Notes: generated by a model not told the origin, from the letters alone. Shown: positions 1-8,945, counted from the stretch's first letter. The stretch: DNA of 64,000 nucleotides from Limosilactobacillus reuteri (GCF_034259105.1 NZ_CP139478.1:451501-515500), one strand, 5' to 3'. Numbers and translations: made by a program.

Positions 1-771
1 ATTGTCAAGGACTTCGGCTTCTTTCAAGCTTGGCACAATACGCTCCATTCCCATGACTACAACTTGAGTTTGGGGAATCGCCATACTTATATCAGCGTTT
101 CCTTCGTTTGTGACCAGGTTAATCATCCCGTTATCAGCAATCGCAAAATTACAGCCAGTAATGCCAAAATCAGCTTGCATAAAGTAATTGCGGAGATAGT
201 GGCGGACAAATCTCGCCATGTGTTCAGGGTCGTTATCACCATCATAACCGAGTTTTTCAAAAATTTTTTGAATTTGGTTGCGGTTTTTATGCAGTGTGGG
301 GAAAACAATATGAGTTGGTTCATCCCAGTTATCTTCCTCTAAAATAAACTCGGCTAAATCAGTTTCCATTAATGAAAGGCCAGGGATAGTCAATAGTTCT
401 TTATCAAGGCCGATTTCTGTAGTGATCATTGACTTTGATTTAACAACGTGATTAGCTTGTTTTTTGATTGCTAATTGTTTAATAAAGGCACTTGCTTCGT
501 CACCATTCTTGGCAAAGAAAACATGACCACCATTTTTTTGAACATTGTCACTGAATTCTTCCAAGTAGTCTGGAAGGTGCTTAATAACATGTTGACGAAT
601 TTCGGCAGAGAGATCACGCCAACCTTCCCAATGACCTAACTGGCGGCGCGCTTCTGTCCGTTTTTGGAATTGAGCGTCTTGTGCTTTAGCAACAGATGCC
701 CGCATAAATTTATCGGCTTCCGCGTCCTTGATTCGTTCAGTAAAAGGCTTATCGCTTGTGGCTATTCCCAT
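1..771 (-). CDS. lutB: Lactate utilization iron-sulfur protein LutB (C-terminal part outside window)
   Basis: This is the first 257 codons of LutB, read on the minus strand from ATG at 769-771 and open to the window edge. LutB is a subunit of the LutABC complex that oxidises L-lactate to pyruvate. The visible part is the N-terminal LUD (DUF162) domain; readable segments include HVFFAKNGDEA, SKSMITTEIGL and ITGCNFAIADNG. The ferredoxin-like cysteine clusters expected in the roughly 480-aa family lie beyond the edge. Its ATG directly follows the lutA stop codon at 772-774, so the two are one operon and probably translationally coupled; lutC would be expected farther to the left. Confidence 0.93.
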   Translation of the reverse strand, partial: MGIATSDKPFTERIKDAEADKFMRASVAKAQDAQFQKRTEARRQLGHWEGWRDLSAEIRQHVIKHLPDYLEEFSDNVQKNGGHVFFAKNGDEASAFIKQLAIKKQANHVVKSKSMITTEIGLDKELLTIPGLSLMETDLAEFILEEDNWDEPTHIVFPTLHKNRNQIQKIFEKLGYDGDNDPEHMARFVRHYLRNYFMQADFGITGCNFAIADNGMINLVTNEGNADISMAIPQTQVVVMGMERIVPSLKEAEVLDN

Positions 772-1575
772 CTAAAACACCCCGTTTCCGTTTGCTGGTA
801 CCATTACATGATCCGTATCTTTGACATAAGTGATCCGGCTAGTGTCAACGTTATGGTTAAGGACCTCAGCAATGTGCATAATCGTAATGTGAGAGCCATC
901 ACGGCGACGGTTAATTCGTCCACCAATATTCATTAAACATGTTTGCTCACAAGCAATAAGAATATGTGTTTTCGTCTTCAAAACATTATTTGCTTTATCA
1001 TCGACCATCGCTTCAGAGAGAAGGGGTTCTTTAGCAGAAAAGGTTCCACCAAAGCCACAACATAATTGAATGTTATGAAGGGGGATGAGTTCGAGTCCCT
1101 TGACGTGTTCAAGAAGAACGATTGGTGCCGTGCGTTCACCAAGAAGACGAGTCATGTGGCAAGAACGGTGAAAGGTTGCTGTATCATCTAGTTCTGCACC
1201 GCAATCAAGAATACCGAGAACCCGGTAAATAAATTGCGTTAGTTCAAAAGATTTATCATAAAGAATTTGTGCTTTCTTCGAATACTCTGGATCATCTTTG
1301 AAAATGTTCTTGTATTCATGAAGCATGGCAACGCATGATCCGGAAGACCCAACAATATAATCGGCGTCAATACTTAAAAGGGCATCGAGCTGATTTTTAA
1401 ATGTAGCGATTGTTTCGCGATCATAACCGCTATTATAGGTTGGTTGCCCGCAGCAGATTTGTTTATCAGGGAAAAATGTTTCGCAGCCAAAACGTTGGAG
1501 AAGTTCAACCGTTGCCTTTCCAACATCTGGATAAAGCAGGTCAACTATACAAGTAGAAAAAATACAGACTTTCAT
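772..1575 (-). CDS. lutA: Lactate utilization protein LutA (cysteine-rich Fe-S oxidoreductase)
   Basis: LutA is the CCG-domain (cysteine-rich) subunit of the L-lactate oxidation complex and acts in the cytoplasm. Two paired cysteine motifs are visible, CCGQP near the N-terminus and CCGFGG in the second half, as in the heterodisulfide reductase-type CCG domains. I place the start at the ATG giving MKVCIFSTC, because the family begins this way. In-frame upstream ATGs exist at 1587 and 1656, and the best SD (AAGGAGG, about 1606-1612) is about 28 nt from my start, so the ATG at 1587 (MHACMKV) is a real alternative. It is divergent from trxB. A weak cre-like sequence lies near 1677-1690 (7 of 9 defined positions). 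Confidence 0.92.
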   Translation of the reverse strand: MKVCIFSTCIVDLLYPDVGKATVELLQRFGCETFFPDKQICCGQPTYNSGYDRETIATFKNQLDALLSIDADYIVGSSGSCVAMLHEYKNIFKDDPEYSKKAQILYDKSFELTQFIYRVLGILDCGAELDDTATFHRSCHMTRLLGERTAPIVLLEHVKGLELIPLHNIQLCCGFGGTFSAKEPLLSEAMVDDKANNVLKTKTHILIACEQTCLMNIGGRINRRRDGSHITIMHIAEVLNHNVDTSRITYVKDTDHVMVPANGNGVF

Positions 1576-1834
1576 ACATGCATGCATTAGTTGGATGCAC
1601 TTCGCCTCCTTAAAAATTGAAAAATATAATTGCTTTTCATAATAAGTATAACTCAAATGTGATAATATTGGGGTTGAAAACGATTTACTTGCTTCAAAAA
1701 AATATATAAAATCATAATATTAGTTATAGTTTGATAAGGAATACCACTGATAAAAAGTAAGCAAAATGATAGACAAAAAGATTCAAAGTCGGTATGATAT
1801 GGATAGTAAAAATTGTTCGAGGAGGAAGAGAGAA

Positions 1835-2767
1835 ATGGCTGAAAGTAAGCAATATGATGTTGTAATTATTGGTGCCGGTCCAGGTGGAATGACCGCAGCA
1901 ATGTATGCATCACGTGCAAACCTATCTGTCTTGATGCTTGATCGTGGAATTTATGGCGGAAACTTGAATAATACTGCTGAAATTGAAAATTATACAGGAT
2001 TTAAGAGTGTTAAAGGTCCTGAACTTGCCCAACAGATGTATGAAGGTGCAACTCAATTTGGCGCAGAATATGCTTATGGAACAGTAACCAAAGTAGAACT
2101 TGATGGTGACTTAAAGAAGATTACTACTGACATGGATGAAACATATACTGCAAAGGCGGTTGTAATTGCGACTGGGTCTGATCAGCGGCACCTCAATGTC
2201 CCTGGAGAGGAAGAATTTGGTGGCCGCGGTGTTTCATACTGTGCAGTTTGTGATGGAGCCTTCTTTAAGGAAAAGCATCTTATCGTCGTTGGTGGTGGTG
2301 ATGCAGCCGTTGAAGAGGGAGTTTACTTAACGCAATTAGCTTCCAAAGTAACAGTACTTGTTCGTCGTGATGAGCTCCGGGCTGAACCGATTATTCAAGC
2401 AGAAGCGATGAATAATGATAAAATTGAGTTTATTTACAACACTAGTGTGACTGAAATTGTTGGGGATGATATTAAAGTAACAGGTGTTAAAACTCATAAT
2501 AATAAAACTGGTGAAGATGGTGAAATGGCTGCAGATGGTGTCTTCATTTATGTTGGCAATTTCCCAATGACCGCTCCTTTTAAGAATTTAGATATTCTAG
2601 ATGATCAAGGCTGGGTAAAGACTGATGAACGAATGCGGACAGCAGTACCAGGGATTTTTGCCATTGGAGACGTTCGTGAAACACCATTACGACAGGTTGC
2701 AACCGCTGTTGGTGATGGTGCAATTGCTGGACAGCAAGTTTACCAATACATTAAATCGATGGCTTAA
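1835..2767 (+). CDS. trxB: Thioredoxin-disulfide reductase
   Basis: TrxB transfers electrons from NADPH through FAD and a redox disulfide to thioredoxin. The 310-aa product has the N-terminal FAD dinucleotide-binding motif (GAGPGGMT), the redox centre CAVCDGAFF, the NADPH-binding GGGDAAVEEG segment and the C-terminal FAD motif GIFAIGDV. This is the normal order and length for bacterial low-molecular-weight TrxB. The open frame extends 23 codons upstream, but the ATG at 1835 is preceded by GGAGGAAGAG (1820-1829) and starts exactly where the family begins. It is a single gene followed by its own terminator. Confidence 0.96.
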   Translation: MAESKQYDVVIIGAGPGGMTAAMYASRANLSVLMLDRGIYGGNLNNTAEIENYTGFKSVKGPELAQQMYEGATQFGAEYAYGTVTKVELDGDLKKITTDMDETYTAKAVVIATGSDQRHLNVPGEEEFGGRGVSYCAVCDGAFFKEKHLIVVGGGDAAVEEGVYLTQLASKVTVLVRRDELRAEPIIQAEAMNNDKIEFIYNTSVTEIVGDDIKVTGVKTHNNKTGEDGEMAADGVFIYVGNFPMTAPFKNLDILDDQGWVKTDERMRTAVPGIFAIGDVRETPLRQVATAVGDGAIAGQQVYQYIKSMA

Positions 2768-2775
2768 TAAAAAAG

Positions 2776-2807
2776 GATGTTAGAGAAAAGCTCTAGCATC
2801 TTTTTTT
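2776..2807 (+). terminator. Intrinsic terminator of trxB
   Basis: A GATGtTAGAG/CTCTAGCATC stem with a short A-rich loop is followed by seven T, directly after trxB. Confidence 0.9.
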
Positions 2808-2862
2808 GTTTAGTGTTATAGTTTTGATTAAAAAATAATTAAAAAAAGGAGGGCGATTACCG

Positions 2863-4032
2863 TTGGAAAATGATGAAAAGGTAAAGCTATTACAGAAGTT
2901 GATCCAGATAAATACTGTAAATGGTAATGAAGAAGACGAAGCTAATTATATTAAAAGGGTCTTAGAAGCTCATCATATTTCTTGCAAACTAGTTTCCTTT
3001 GCACCAAATCGAACCAATTTAATTGCAGAGATTGGTAATGATAAGGGGCCGGTACTCGCCCTAGCTGGACACTTGGATACTGTTGATCCAAGTGATCCGC
3101 AAAAATGGACATACCCGCCATTCGCTGGCCAATTAGTAAACGGTAAAATCTATGGTCGGGGTGCAGTTGATATGAAGTCCGGGTTGGCAGCCATGGTGGG
3201 TGCTTTAATTGAGCTTAAAGAAGCAGGTTTGCCAAAACATGGAAAGGTTCGCTTGATTGCCACTGTTGATGAAGAAGTTGGTGGTCAAGGTTCTCTTGAA
3301 ATGACTGATAAAGGGTACGTTCATGATGTTGATGCAATGGTAATTGGGGAAGCAACTACTGGCCAAATTGAATATGCTCACTGTGGCTCTTTTGATTATA
3401 TTGTTGAGTCTTATGGAAAATTGGCTCATAGTTTGCAGCCAGAATTAGGGGCAAATGCTGTTATGAATCTAGTGAAATTTATCAATAAAGAATCACGGGC
3501 GTTTGACGATGCAACAGTAAGTCCCACCCTAGGAAAATTAATTCATAGCGTGACTGTCTTTCATGGTGGTGACCAGTTAAACTCAATTCCTGATTTTGCA
3601 TACTTAAAAGGAAATGTTCGCACAATTCCAGAATGTGATAATGTGGAGACGCAAAAAAGATTACAGGATATTATTGATGAGTTAAACAAGGAACCTAAAA
3701 TTCAATTGAAATTAAAAGTTGTTGCCAGTTTTATGCCAGTGGTTACAAATAAGCAAGATCGCTTCATTGCCCTTGCTCAAGCGGCAATTAAAAAGGTTAG
3801 CGGCAGGCAACCGGATGTAGTGATTTCTCATGGGGCAACGGATGCATCCCGCTATGTTTTAGACAATCACAACTTTCCAATAATTGAATACGGACCAGGG
3901 ATTGAAAAGTTATCACACCAAATTGATGAATGTATTGCGCTTGATGATTATTTAACGGCTCAGCAAGCTTATGTTGAAATTGCTAAACAATATTTGAATA
4001 ATACTAAAGACGATGAACAGGCTAGTAGTTAA
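2863..4032 (+). CDS. M20-family metallopeptidase (ArgE/DapE-like deacylase)
   Basis: A 389-aa M20 zinc peptidase/deacylase. Metal-ligand motifs are in order: AGHLDTVD (about residue 69), GRGAVDMKSG (about 99-108), DEEVGG (about 136) and a C-terminal HGATDA plus SHQIDE. These match the ArgE/DapE/ACY1/CPG2 group, often annotated as succinyl-diaminopimelate desuccinylase. Sequence alone does not separate DapE from ArgE-type or dipeptidase activity. The start is TTG at 2863, supported by GGAGGGCG 7-8 nt upstream; no ATG fits. The next gene is controlled by a T-box whose predicted specifier is lysine, which is mild contextual support for a link to the diaminopimelate/lysine route. Confidence 0.85.
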   Translation: MENDEKVKLLQKLIQINTVNGNEEDEANYIKRVLEAHHISCKLVSFAPNRTNLIAEIGNDKGPVLALAGHLDTVDPSDPQKWTYPPFAGQLVNGKIYGRGAVDMKSGLAAMVGALIELKEAGLPKHGKVRLIATVDEEVGGQGSLEMTDKGYVHDVDAMVIGEATTGQIEYAHCGSFDYIVESYGKLAHSLQPELGANAVMNLVKFINKESRAFDDATVSPTLGKLIHSVTVFHGGDQLNSIPDFAYLKGNVRTIPECDNVETQKRLQDIIDELNKEPKIQLKLKVVASFMPVVTNKQDRFIALAQAAIKKVSGRQPDVVISHGATDASRYVLDNHNFPIIEYGPGIEKLSHQIDECIALDDYLTAQQAYVEIAKQYLNNTKDDEQASS

Positions 4033-4046
4033 GCATGACCGTACAG

Positions 4047-4271
4047 AGACTCCGGCTGATGGAAAAGGAGCTTTTATGCTAATGAATCACACCTGGGAGT
4101 AAAGATTTTTTGACTGAAAGAAGAATCCGGGAGTCACCCGTTATCACAAAGAGTTTCGTCGCAAATGACTGAACTTAATGAGGCAGTTGCTGTGAGGTAG
4201 CTGTGAAAAAAGGTGGCACCACGCATACTAAATACGTCCTTTGAAGATATATTCTTCAAGGGGCGTTTTTT
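4047..4271 (+). promoter_or_regulatory. T-box riboswitch leader (predicted lysine specifier)
   Basis: A tRNA-sensing T-box leader. The landmarks are AGAGACTCC (Stem I, 5' side), the conserved GAATCAC..CCTGGGAGT segment, CCGTTATC before Stem III, and the T-box AGGTGGCACCACG at 4211-4223. A terminator hairpin follows at about 4234-4270 (ACGTCCTTTGAAG/CTTCAAGGGGCGT then T6). By analogy with leaders that read GGAGT followed by the specifier, the specifier is AAA at 4101-4103, i.e. lysine; this assignment is inference from pattern memory. The leader starts only about 15 nt after the upstream gene, so its promoter probably lies inside the end of that gene or transcription reads through. Confidence 0.88.
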
Positions 4272-4290
4272 GATAAAGGAGAAGATAAGT

Positions 4291-5175
4291 ATGAAGAAAA
4301 AGATAATTAATTTCGGATTAGTTTTAATATTGCTTTTACCTTTAATTGTTTTTGCAAGTGGCTTTAAGATTCAAAATGAGAATTACCGGGCGAACCACAC
4401 AGATACGTGGGAAAGAATAAAGAAGCGGGGAACATTACTTATCGGGGTTGATGATACCTTTGTTCCAATGGATTTTCGAAAAAAGAACGATCAATTGGTT
4501 GGTTATGATGTTGATTTATCGCGCGCAGTTGCGAAAGTTTTAGGATTAAAAGCTGATTTTCAGTCAATTGATTGGTCAATGAAGGAAACCGAATTAAAAA
4601 ATGGCACAATTGATTGTATTTGGAACGGTTATACAGCTACTCCTTCACGACAAAAACGAATTGCATTTAGCAGAGTTTATGAGTTATCTGGCCAATCATT
4701 AGTGGTGCGGAAAGATAGTAAAATTAAAAATTTCGTGGATATGAAGGGAAAGACATTGGGTATTCAAGAAAGCTCAACCGCCCAAACAGATTTTGACAAA
4801 TATCCCCAAGTATTGAAGAAACTAGTTAAAGGACAAAAGCCAATTCTTTATCAAGATAACTCGAGTGCTTTCATGGATCTGCAAGCAGGCCGTACACAAG
4901 GAGTACTTGCCGGCACTGTCTATGCAGGCTATTACGCTACCCACATCGCTAATAGCAATAATTATAAATTGATTCCAGCAACAAAATATCCTGCCGACCG
5001 GGTTGCGATTGGGATGAGGAAGGGAGACCGGACGCTTATTAATAAAATTAACTACGCTCTTGGGGTTCTTCAAAAAGATGATACCTTACGACGGATTAAT
5101 AAAAAATGGTTAGGGATTGATAGCAATTATTTAGGACCAGTTACTGAATTTCAAAAATCTAACAATAATCGTTAA
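4291..5175 (+). CDS. Amino-acid ABC transporter substrate-binding protein (orphan)
   Basis: A 294-aa periplasmic-binding-protein-2 type receptor for polar or basic amino acids. It opens with a lipid- or membrane-anchored signal segment (MKKKIINFGLVLILLLPL), then GTLLIGVDDTFVPMDF, LVGYDVDLSRAVAKVLG and the ligand-contact block GTIDCIWNGYTATPSR, typical of the SBP_bac_3 family. No lipobox cysteine is evident, so it may be anchored by an uncleaved helix. The ATG at 4291 (SD AAAGGAGAAG) follows the T-box terminator; an upstream in-frame ATG at 4213 lies inside the T-box and is rejected. No permease or ATPase gene is adjacent, so it must pair with a transporter encoded elsewhere. Confidence 0.9.
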   Translation: MKKKIINFGLVLILLLPLIVFASGFKIQNENYRANHTDTWERIKKRGTLLIGVDDTFVPMDFRKKNDQLVGYDVDLSRAVAKVLGLKADFQSIDWSMKETELKNGTIDCIWNGYTATPSRQKRIAFSRVYELSGQSLVVRKDSKIKNFVDMKGKTLGIQESSTAQTDFDKYPQVLKKLVKGQKPILYQDNSSAFMDLQAGRTQGVLAGTVYAGYYATHIANSNNYKLIPATKYPADRVAIGMRKGDRTLINKINYALGVLQKDDTLRRINKKWLGIDSNYLGPVTEFQKSNNNR

Positions 5176-5220
5176 TGATTTGCTAAAATTTAATATAACA
5201 AGAACTAAGGAGGGTTTTTA

Positions 5221-5727
5221 ATGGGTGCAATCAAATGTAATGATACATTGGCGGTGTCAATTCATCGGATTCGTAATTCAGATTTAAACGAACACGGGAC
5301 AGTATACGGGGGACGAATCTTGGAATTGATTGATGGTCAAGCCTCGGTAGCAGCAATGCGAGTAGCTCGGACAACAGTTGCAACAGTGTCAATGGATGAG
5401 ATCCAATTTCTGCGACCATTTGACCTTCAAGATTCAATGTGTATGGAAGCATACGTTACCGGCTTTGGGAAGCGATCAATTGAAGTGTTTACAAAAGTAA
5501 TTGGCGAGCACTTGATGACCGGTGAACGTTTCCTCGGCTTTTATTGTTTTATGACTTTTGTAATTCTTGATTCTGAAAAACAAACGGCATTTAATAAGTT
5601 AATTCCAGAAACGGAAGAGCAAAAGACATTAATGGCAACATATTCTCAACGTGTTAAGCAACGCCAAATCCAGCGGCAAAAACAGCAAGAATTTCAGCCT
5701 CATATTTCAATTTCCAAGCCGTGGTAA
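5221..5727 (+). CDS. Acyl-CoA thioesterase, hotdog fold (YkhA/YciA-like)
   Basis: A 168-aa single-hotdog protein of the acyl-CoA hydrolase group. The family signature is visible at the N-terminus: HRIRNSDLNEHGTVYGGRILELID, where the N-x-x-G-T-V-x-G-G pattern forms the active-site region; then VSMDEIQFLRPF follows. It would hydrolyse acyl-CoA to free acid and CoA in the cytoplasm, with unknown physiological substrate. The basic, Gln-rich C-terminal tail (about residues 140-168) lies outside the fold. SD AAGGAGG lies 6-7 nt before the ATG. It is a single gene between the binding protein and phosphoglucomutase. Confidence 0.88.
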   Translation: MGAIKCNDTLAVSIHRIRNSDLNEHGTVYGGRILELIDGQASVAAMRVARTTVATVSMDEIQFLRPFDLQDSMCMEAYVTGFGKRSIEVFTKVIGEHLMTGERFLGFYCFMTFVILDSEKQTAFNKLIPETEEQKTLMATYSQRVKQRQIQRQKQQEFQPHISISKPW

Positions 5728-5816
5728 AACTTTAGTAAAATTTTAAGTAAAAAGCGACAGATAGCATTTTATGCGGTATACTAAAAAGTAGAGTATGACA
5801 TAAAGGAGACATTATT

Positions 5817-7541
5817 GTGAGCTGGAAAGATACTTATAAGGTTTGGCAAGAACGAACAGATCTTGAACCAGACTTAAAGCAGGAATTAGCTGCAATGAGC
5901 GACGATAAAGAAATTGAAGATGCCTTTTACGGTCCACTGTCATTCGGAACTGCAGGAATGCGGGGACTGATGGGACCTGGAATTAACCGGATGAATGTTT
6001 ACACCGTCCGTCAAGCAACTGAAGGTTTGGCAACTTTAATGGATTCATTGGGTGACGATATTAAAAAACGAGGAGTCGCTATTGGTTACGATTCTCGTCA
6101 CAACTCCCGTAAGTTTGCTCATGATGCTGCTCGTGTATTAGGCGCTCATGGGATTAAGGTTTACATCTATGATAATTTACGCCCAACACCTGAATTGTCA
6201 TTTGCAGTTCGTCACATGGGGACTTATGCGGGAATCATGATTACCGCTAGTCATAACCCTAAGGAATACAATGGTTACAAGATTTACGGTGAAGATGGCG
6301 GACAGATGCCACCTAAAGAATCTGACATGATGACAGGTTACATCCGTAAGATTGATGATATTTTTGACATTGCTTTAGCTGATGAACAAGAAATACTTGA
6401 CAATGGTTTGGAAACAATCATGGGTGAAGATGTCGATGCTGCATACCTTGCTAATGCTAAAGGCGTAACTGTTAACCCTGAATTAGCTAAGGAATACGGT
6501 AAAGATATGAAGTTTGTCTTTACCCCATTATGCGGAACTGGCCGAATGCTTGGTGAACGGGCATTGCGTCAAGCTGGTTTTACAAATTATGAAATGGAAC
6601 CAACTGAAGCACAACCAAATGGTGACTTCCCTGGTTTGGAACATCCTAATCCAGAATTCCCAGAAGCATTTGTTCGATCCATTGCCCTTGGTAAAAAGGT
6701 TGGTGCAGATGTGTTGATCGCCACGGACCCTGATGCTGACCGGCTTGGATGTGCAGTTCGTCAACCAGATGGTGAATATCAATTGCTAACTGGTAATCAA
6801 ATTGCTTCTATCATGCTTGCCTACATTCTCGAAGCGCATAAACAAGCGGGAACCTTACCAAAGAATGCTGCTGCGGTAAAATCAATTGTTTCTACTAACT
6901 TTGCTGCTAAGATCGCAGAAAGTTACGACGTTGAGATGATCAATGTTTTAACTGGTTTCAAGTGGATCGCTGACCAAATTCATCAATATGAGACTGGAAA
7001 AGCTGATCATACCTTTATGTTTGGTTTTGAAGAAAGTTATGGTTACCTTATTAAGCCATTTGTTCGTGACAAGGATGCTATCCAATCCTTAACGTTACTT
7101 GCTGAGGTTGCCGCTTATTACCGTAGTCGTAACATGACTCTTTACGATGGCTTACAAGAATTATTTAAGAAGTACGGCTACTTCCGCGAAATGACAATTG
7201 CTAATACTTATGCTGGTGTTGATGGCCCAGCTAAGATTAAGGCTTTAATGAAGAAGTTCAGAGAAGAAGCCCCAACTCATTTTGCCGGTCATCAAGTAGT
7301 AGTTACTGAAGACTTCGCTAATGGGACCAAAACTACAGCTGATGGCAAAGTAAGTGAATTAGGGATCCCAGAATCAAATGTATTGCGTTACACTCTTGAT
7401 GATGATACTTGGATTGCTATTCGTCCATCGGGAACTGAACCAAAGCTTAAGTTCTACATTGGTACAAGTGCTGATACCTTAGATAAGGCAAATGAAAAAT
7501 TAGCTGATTTCGAAAAGGCTTTACAAGAGTTTGCTGAATAA
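5817..7541 (+). CDS. pgcA: Phospho-sugar mutase (alpha-phosphoglucomutase)
   Basis: A 574-aa alpha-D-phosphohexomutase that interconverts glucose-1-phosphate and glucose-6-phosphate, linking glycogen, nucleotide-sugar and cell-wall precursor synthesis to glycolysis. It has the phosphoserine loop TASHNPKEYNGYK with catalytic Ser145, the Mg-binding DPDADRLG, the sugar-binding GFEESYGYL and the phosphate-binding RPSGTEPKLKFYI near the C-terminus. Length and motif order match PgcA/YhxB. The start is GTG at 5817 (SD AAAGGAGAC). Codon use is highly biased, implying strong expression. Followed by a strong terminator. Confidence 0.94.
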   Translation: MSWKDTYKVWQERTDLEPDLKQELAAMSDDKEIEDAFYGPLSFGTAGMRGLMGPGINRMNVYTVRQATEGLATLMDSLGDDIKKRGVAIGYDSRHNSRKFAHDAARVLGAHGIKVYIYDNLRPTPELSFAVRHMGTYAGIMITASHNPKEYNGYKIYGEDGGQMPPKESDMMTGYIRKIDDIFDIALADEQEILDNGLETIMGEDVDAAYLANAKGVTVNPELAKEYGKDMKFVFTPLCGTGRMLGERALRQAGFTNYEMEPTEAQPNGDFPGLEHPNPEFPEAFVRSIALGKKVGADVLIATDPDADRLGCAVRQPDGEYQLLTGNQIASIMLAYILEAHKQAGTLPKNAAAVKSIVSTNFAAKIAESYDVEMINVLTGFKWIADQIHQYETGKADHTFMFGFEESYGYLIKPFVRDKDAIQSLTLLAEVAAYYRSRNMTLYDGLQELFKKYGYFREMTIANTYAGVDGPAKIKALMKKFREEAPTHFAGHQVVVTEDFANGTKTTADGKVSELGIPESNVLRYTLDDDTWIAIRPSGTEPKLKFYIGTSADTLDKANEKLADFEKALQEFAE

Positions 7542-7545
7542 TAAC

Positions 7546-7594
7546 TGAGAGACTGTTGAAAAAACTTTGCTTTTTTCAACAGTCTCTGTTTTTA
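7546..7594 (+). terminator. Intrinsic terminator of pgcA
   Basis: A long perfect stem AGAGACTGTTGAAAAAA/TTTTTTCAACAGTCTCT followed by GTTTTT. Confidence 0.9.
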
Positions 7595-7705
7595 TATACG
7601 ATATCGGGGATGTCAATAAGATTAAATTTTTCCTCACCTTTCTTGAAATTTCGCCAAAAAATTGTATGATTGTACAAATTAATTATTTTTTGGGAGGAAT
7701 TCATC

Positions 7706-8344
7706 ATGGGAATGCATGAATATCTGAAAAGTTTAAGTGACCTCGAAATGATTAACCGTGCTCCAGGATATTTTAAATTTGAGGAACACAATGTGGCTGC
7801 CCATTCATTTAAAGTAACGCAAGCAGCACAAATGCTTGGTGATATTGAAGAACAAGCCGGGAATGAAATTGATTGGCGTTCTCTATATGAAAAAGCTCTA
7901 AATCATGACTATACAGAGCGCTTTATTGGTGACATCAAAACGCCGGTAAAGTATGCTACCCCTGAATTGCGCTCAATGCTGGCACGGGTTGATAAATCAT
8001 TAACAGAAAACTTTATTCAATCTGAAATTCCGGCTGAGTTCCGGGCTGCTTATGAACGACGATTTGCGGAAGGGAAAGATGATACTTTAGAAGGTAAAAT
8101 CCTCGCAGTTGCTGATAAGATTGATCTTATGTATGAATCATTTGGTGAGATTCAAAAGGGTAATCCTGAACCAGTTTATATGGATATTTATAAGTCGAGC
8201 TTGACGGCAATTATGGATTTTCGTGATATGGCCAGTGTCCAGTATTTCCTTAAGAAGATTTTGCCAGAATTATTAAAAGATAATGCAGATGGTAATGCGA
8301 AAAACCAATTAGCGATTATTACTACACAAATTATTCAACAATAA
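7706..8344 (+). CDS. HD-domain phosphohydrolase (YfbR-like)
   Basis: A 212-aa HD-superfamily protein resembling the YfbR 5'-deoxynucleotidase group. Candidate metal ligands are His in HNVAAHSFK and the HD pair in ALNHDYTERFIGD, with a later DKIDLMYESF aspartate. YfbR enzymes dephosphorylate deoxynucleoside 5'-monophosphates, but I infer the substrate only from the fold class. The start is ATG 7706 with SD TGGGAGGA; an in-frame upstream ATG at 7670 lacks an SD and would add 12 untypical residues. Stands alone between terminator-flanked neighbours. Confidence 0.82.
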   Translation: MGMHEYLKSLSDLEMINRAPGYFKFEEHNVAAHSFKVTQAAQMLGDIEEQAGNEIDWRSLYEKALNHDYTERFIGDIKTPVKYATPELRSMLARVDKSLTENFIQSEIPAEFRAAYERRFAEGKDDTLEGKILAVADKIDLMYESFGEIQKGNPEPVYMDIYKSSLTAIMDFRDMASVQYFLKKILPELLKDNADGNAKNQLAIITTQIIQQ

Positions 8345-8376
8345 TTTGTGATTTTAGGCTTCCTTTTATCAAATAG

Positions 8377-8404
8377 TTGATTTTTGCAAACGCTTTCTTA
8401 TAAT
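8377..8404 (+). promoter_or_regulatory. Promoter with CcpA (cre) site
   Basis: TTGATT (8377-8382), 16 nt spacer, TATAAT (8399-8404). The spacer is almost entirely a cre sequence, TGCAAACGCTTTCT (8385-8398), matching the consensus TGNAANCGNWNNCW. CcpA binding here should repress transcription of the small membrane protein when preferred sugar is present. Confidence 0.75.
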
Positions 8405-8451
8405 AGAAGTAGAAGGTGAAAAACTAATAAGGTAAATGGGAGGCGGCAAGG

Positions 8452-8724
8452 ATGACACCAAGTTTATTTGCAGGAACATTTGCAATTTTAGTATTATGGT
8501 TAATCGTTGATATTATCTGGGAATTGAGTCGACCAAGAGACATTGTAATGCGACGCCTCTGTGCTTGGCTTAATCTTATTGCGATTATTGGTGGTTTTTC
8601 CGTATTTTATGGAGTAACCCATTTTGATAATGCTAATCTTGTTCCATGGTTTATTTGTTTGAATTGGATTAATGTTGTTGCCGCGGGCTTACAATTTTAC
8701 TTTGGTTACTTTCGGCATAGCTAA
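8452..8724 (+). CDS. Small three-helix membrane protein of unknown function
   Basis: A 90-aa, strongly hydrophobic protein with three predicted membrane helices: about residues 5-23, 38-56 and 64-84. A short charged loop (ELSRPRDIVMRR) lies between the first two. I do not recognise the family. SD GGGAGGCGG precedes the ATG. Its promoter carries a good cre site, so it is likely expressed when preferred carbon is exhausted. It has its own terminator and is therefore a single-gene unit. Confidence 0.75.
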   Translation: MTPSLFAGTFAILVLWLIVDIIWELSRPRDIVMRRLCAWLNLIAIIGGFSVFYGVTHFDNANLVPWFICLNWINVVAAGLQFYFGYFRHS

Positions 8725-8745
8725 ATGACAAATAAAATATTTTAA

Positions 8746-8798
8746 GAAGTGAGTGAAAATGGTCTTGTTTGGAGAGATTATTTTCTACTCACTTTTTT
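8746..8798 (+). terminator. Terminator after small membrane protein
   Basis: AAGTGAGTGAAAAT and ATTTTCTACTCACTT form the stem around a loop of about 22 nt, followed by a T run. Confidence 0.75.
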
Positions 8799-8814
8799 AC
8801 TGTAAATTTATAGA

Positions 8815-8828
8815 CGAATACATGTTTG
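8815..8828 (+). promoter_or_regulatory. LexA/DinR-like SOS box before uvrBA
   Basis: CGAATACATGTTTG is a symmetric match to the Gram-positive SOS box CGAAC-N4-GTTCG with one C-to-T change per half. It lies just upstream of a -10-like TGATAAACT and about 120 nt before uvrB, a classic SOS gene. Confidence 0.65.
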
Positions 8829-8945
8829 GGTGATAAACTAATAACAGTAAATAATAAATAGTTAGTGATAAGTGGGATGCGGTAATTTATGAAGTTGCGA
8901 TTCCACTTTATTTTATTTAACTGCGACGTAAGGGAGGAAATTCTT

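Noticed and set aside
1..342. 92-aa plus-strand ORF at 64-342
   Set aside because: Opposite strand of lutB, whose LUD-domain reading is convincing.
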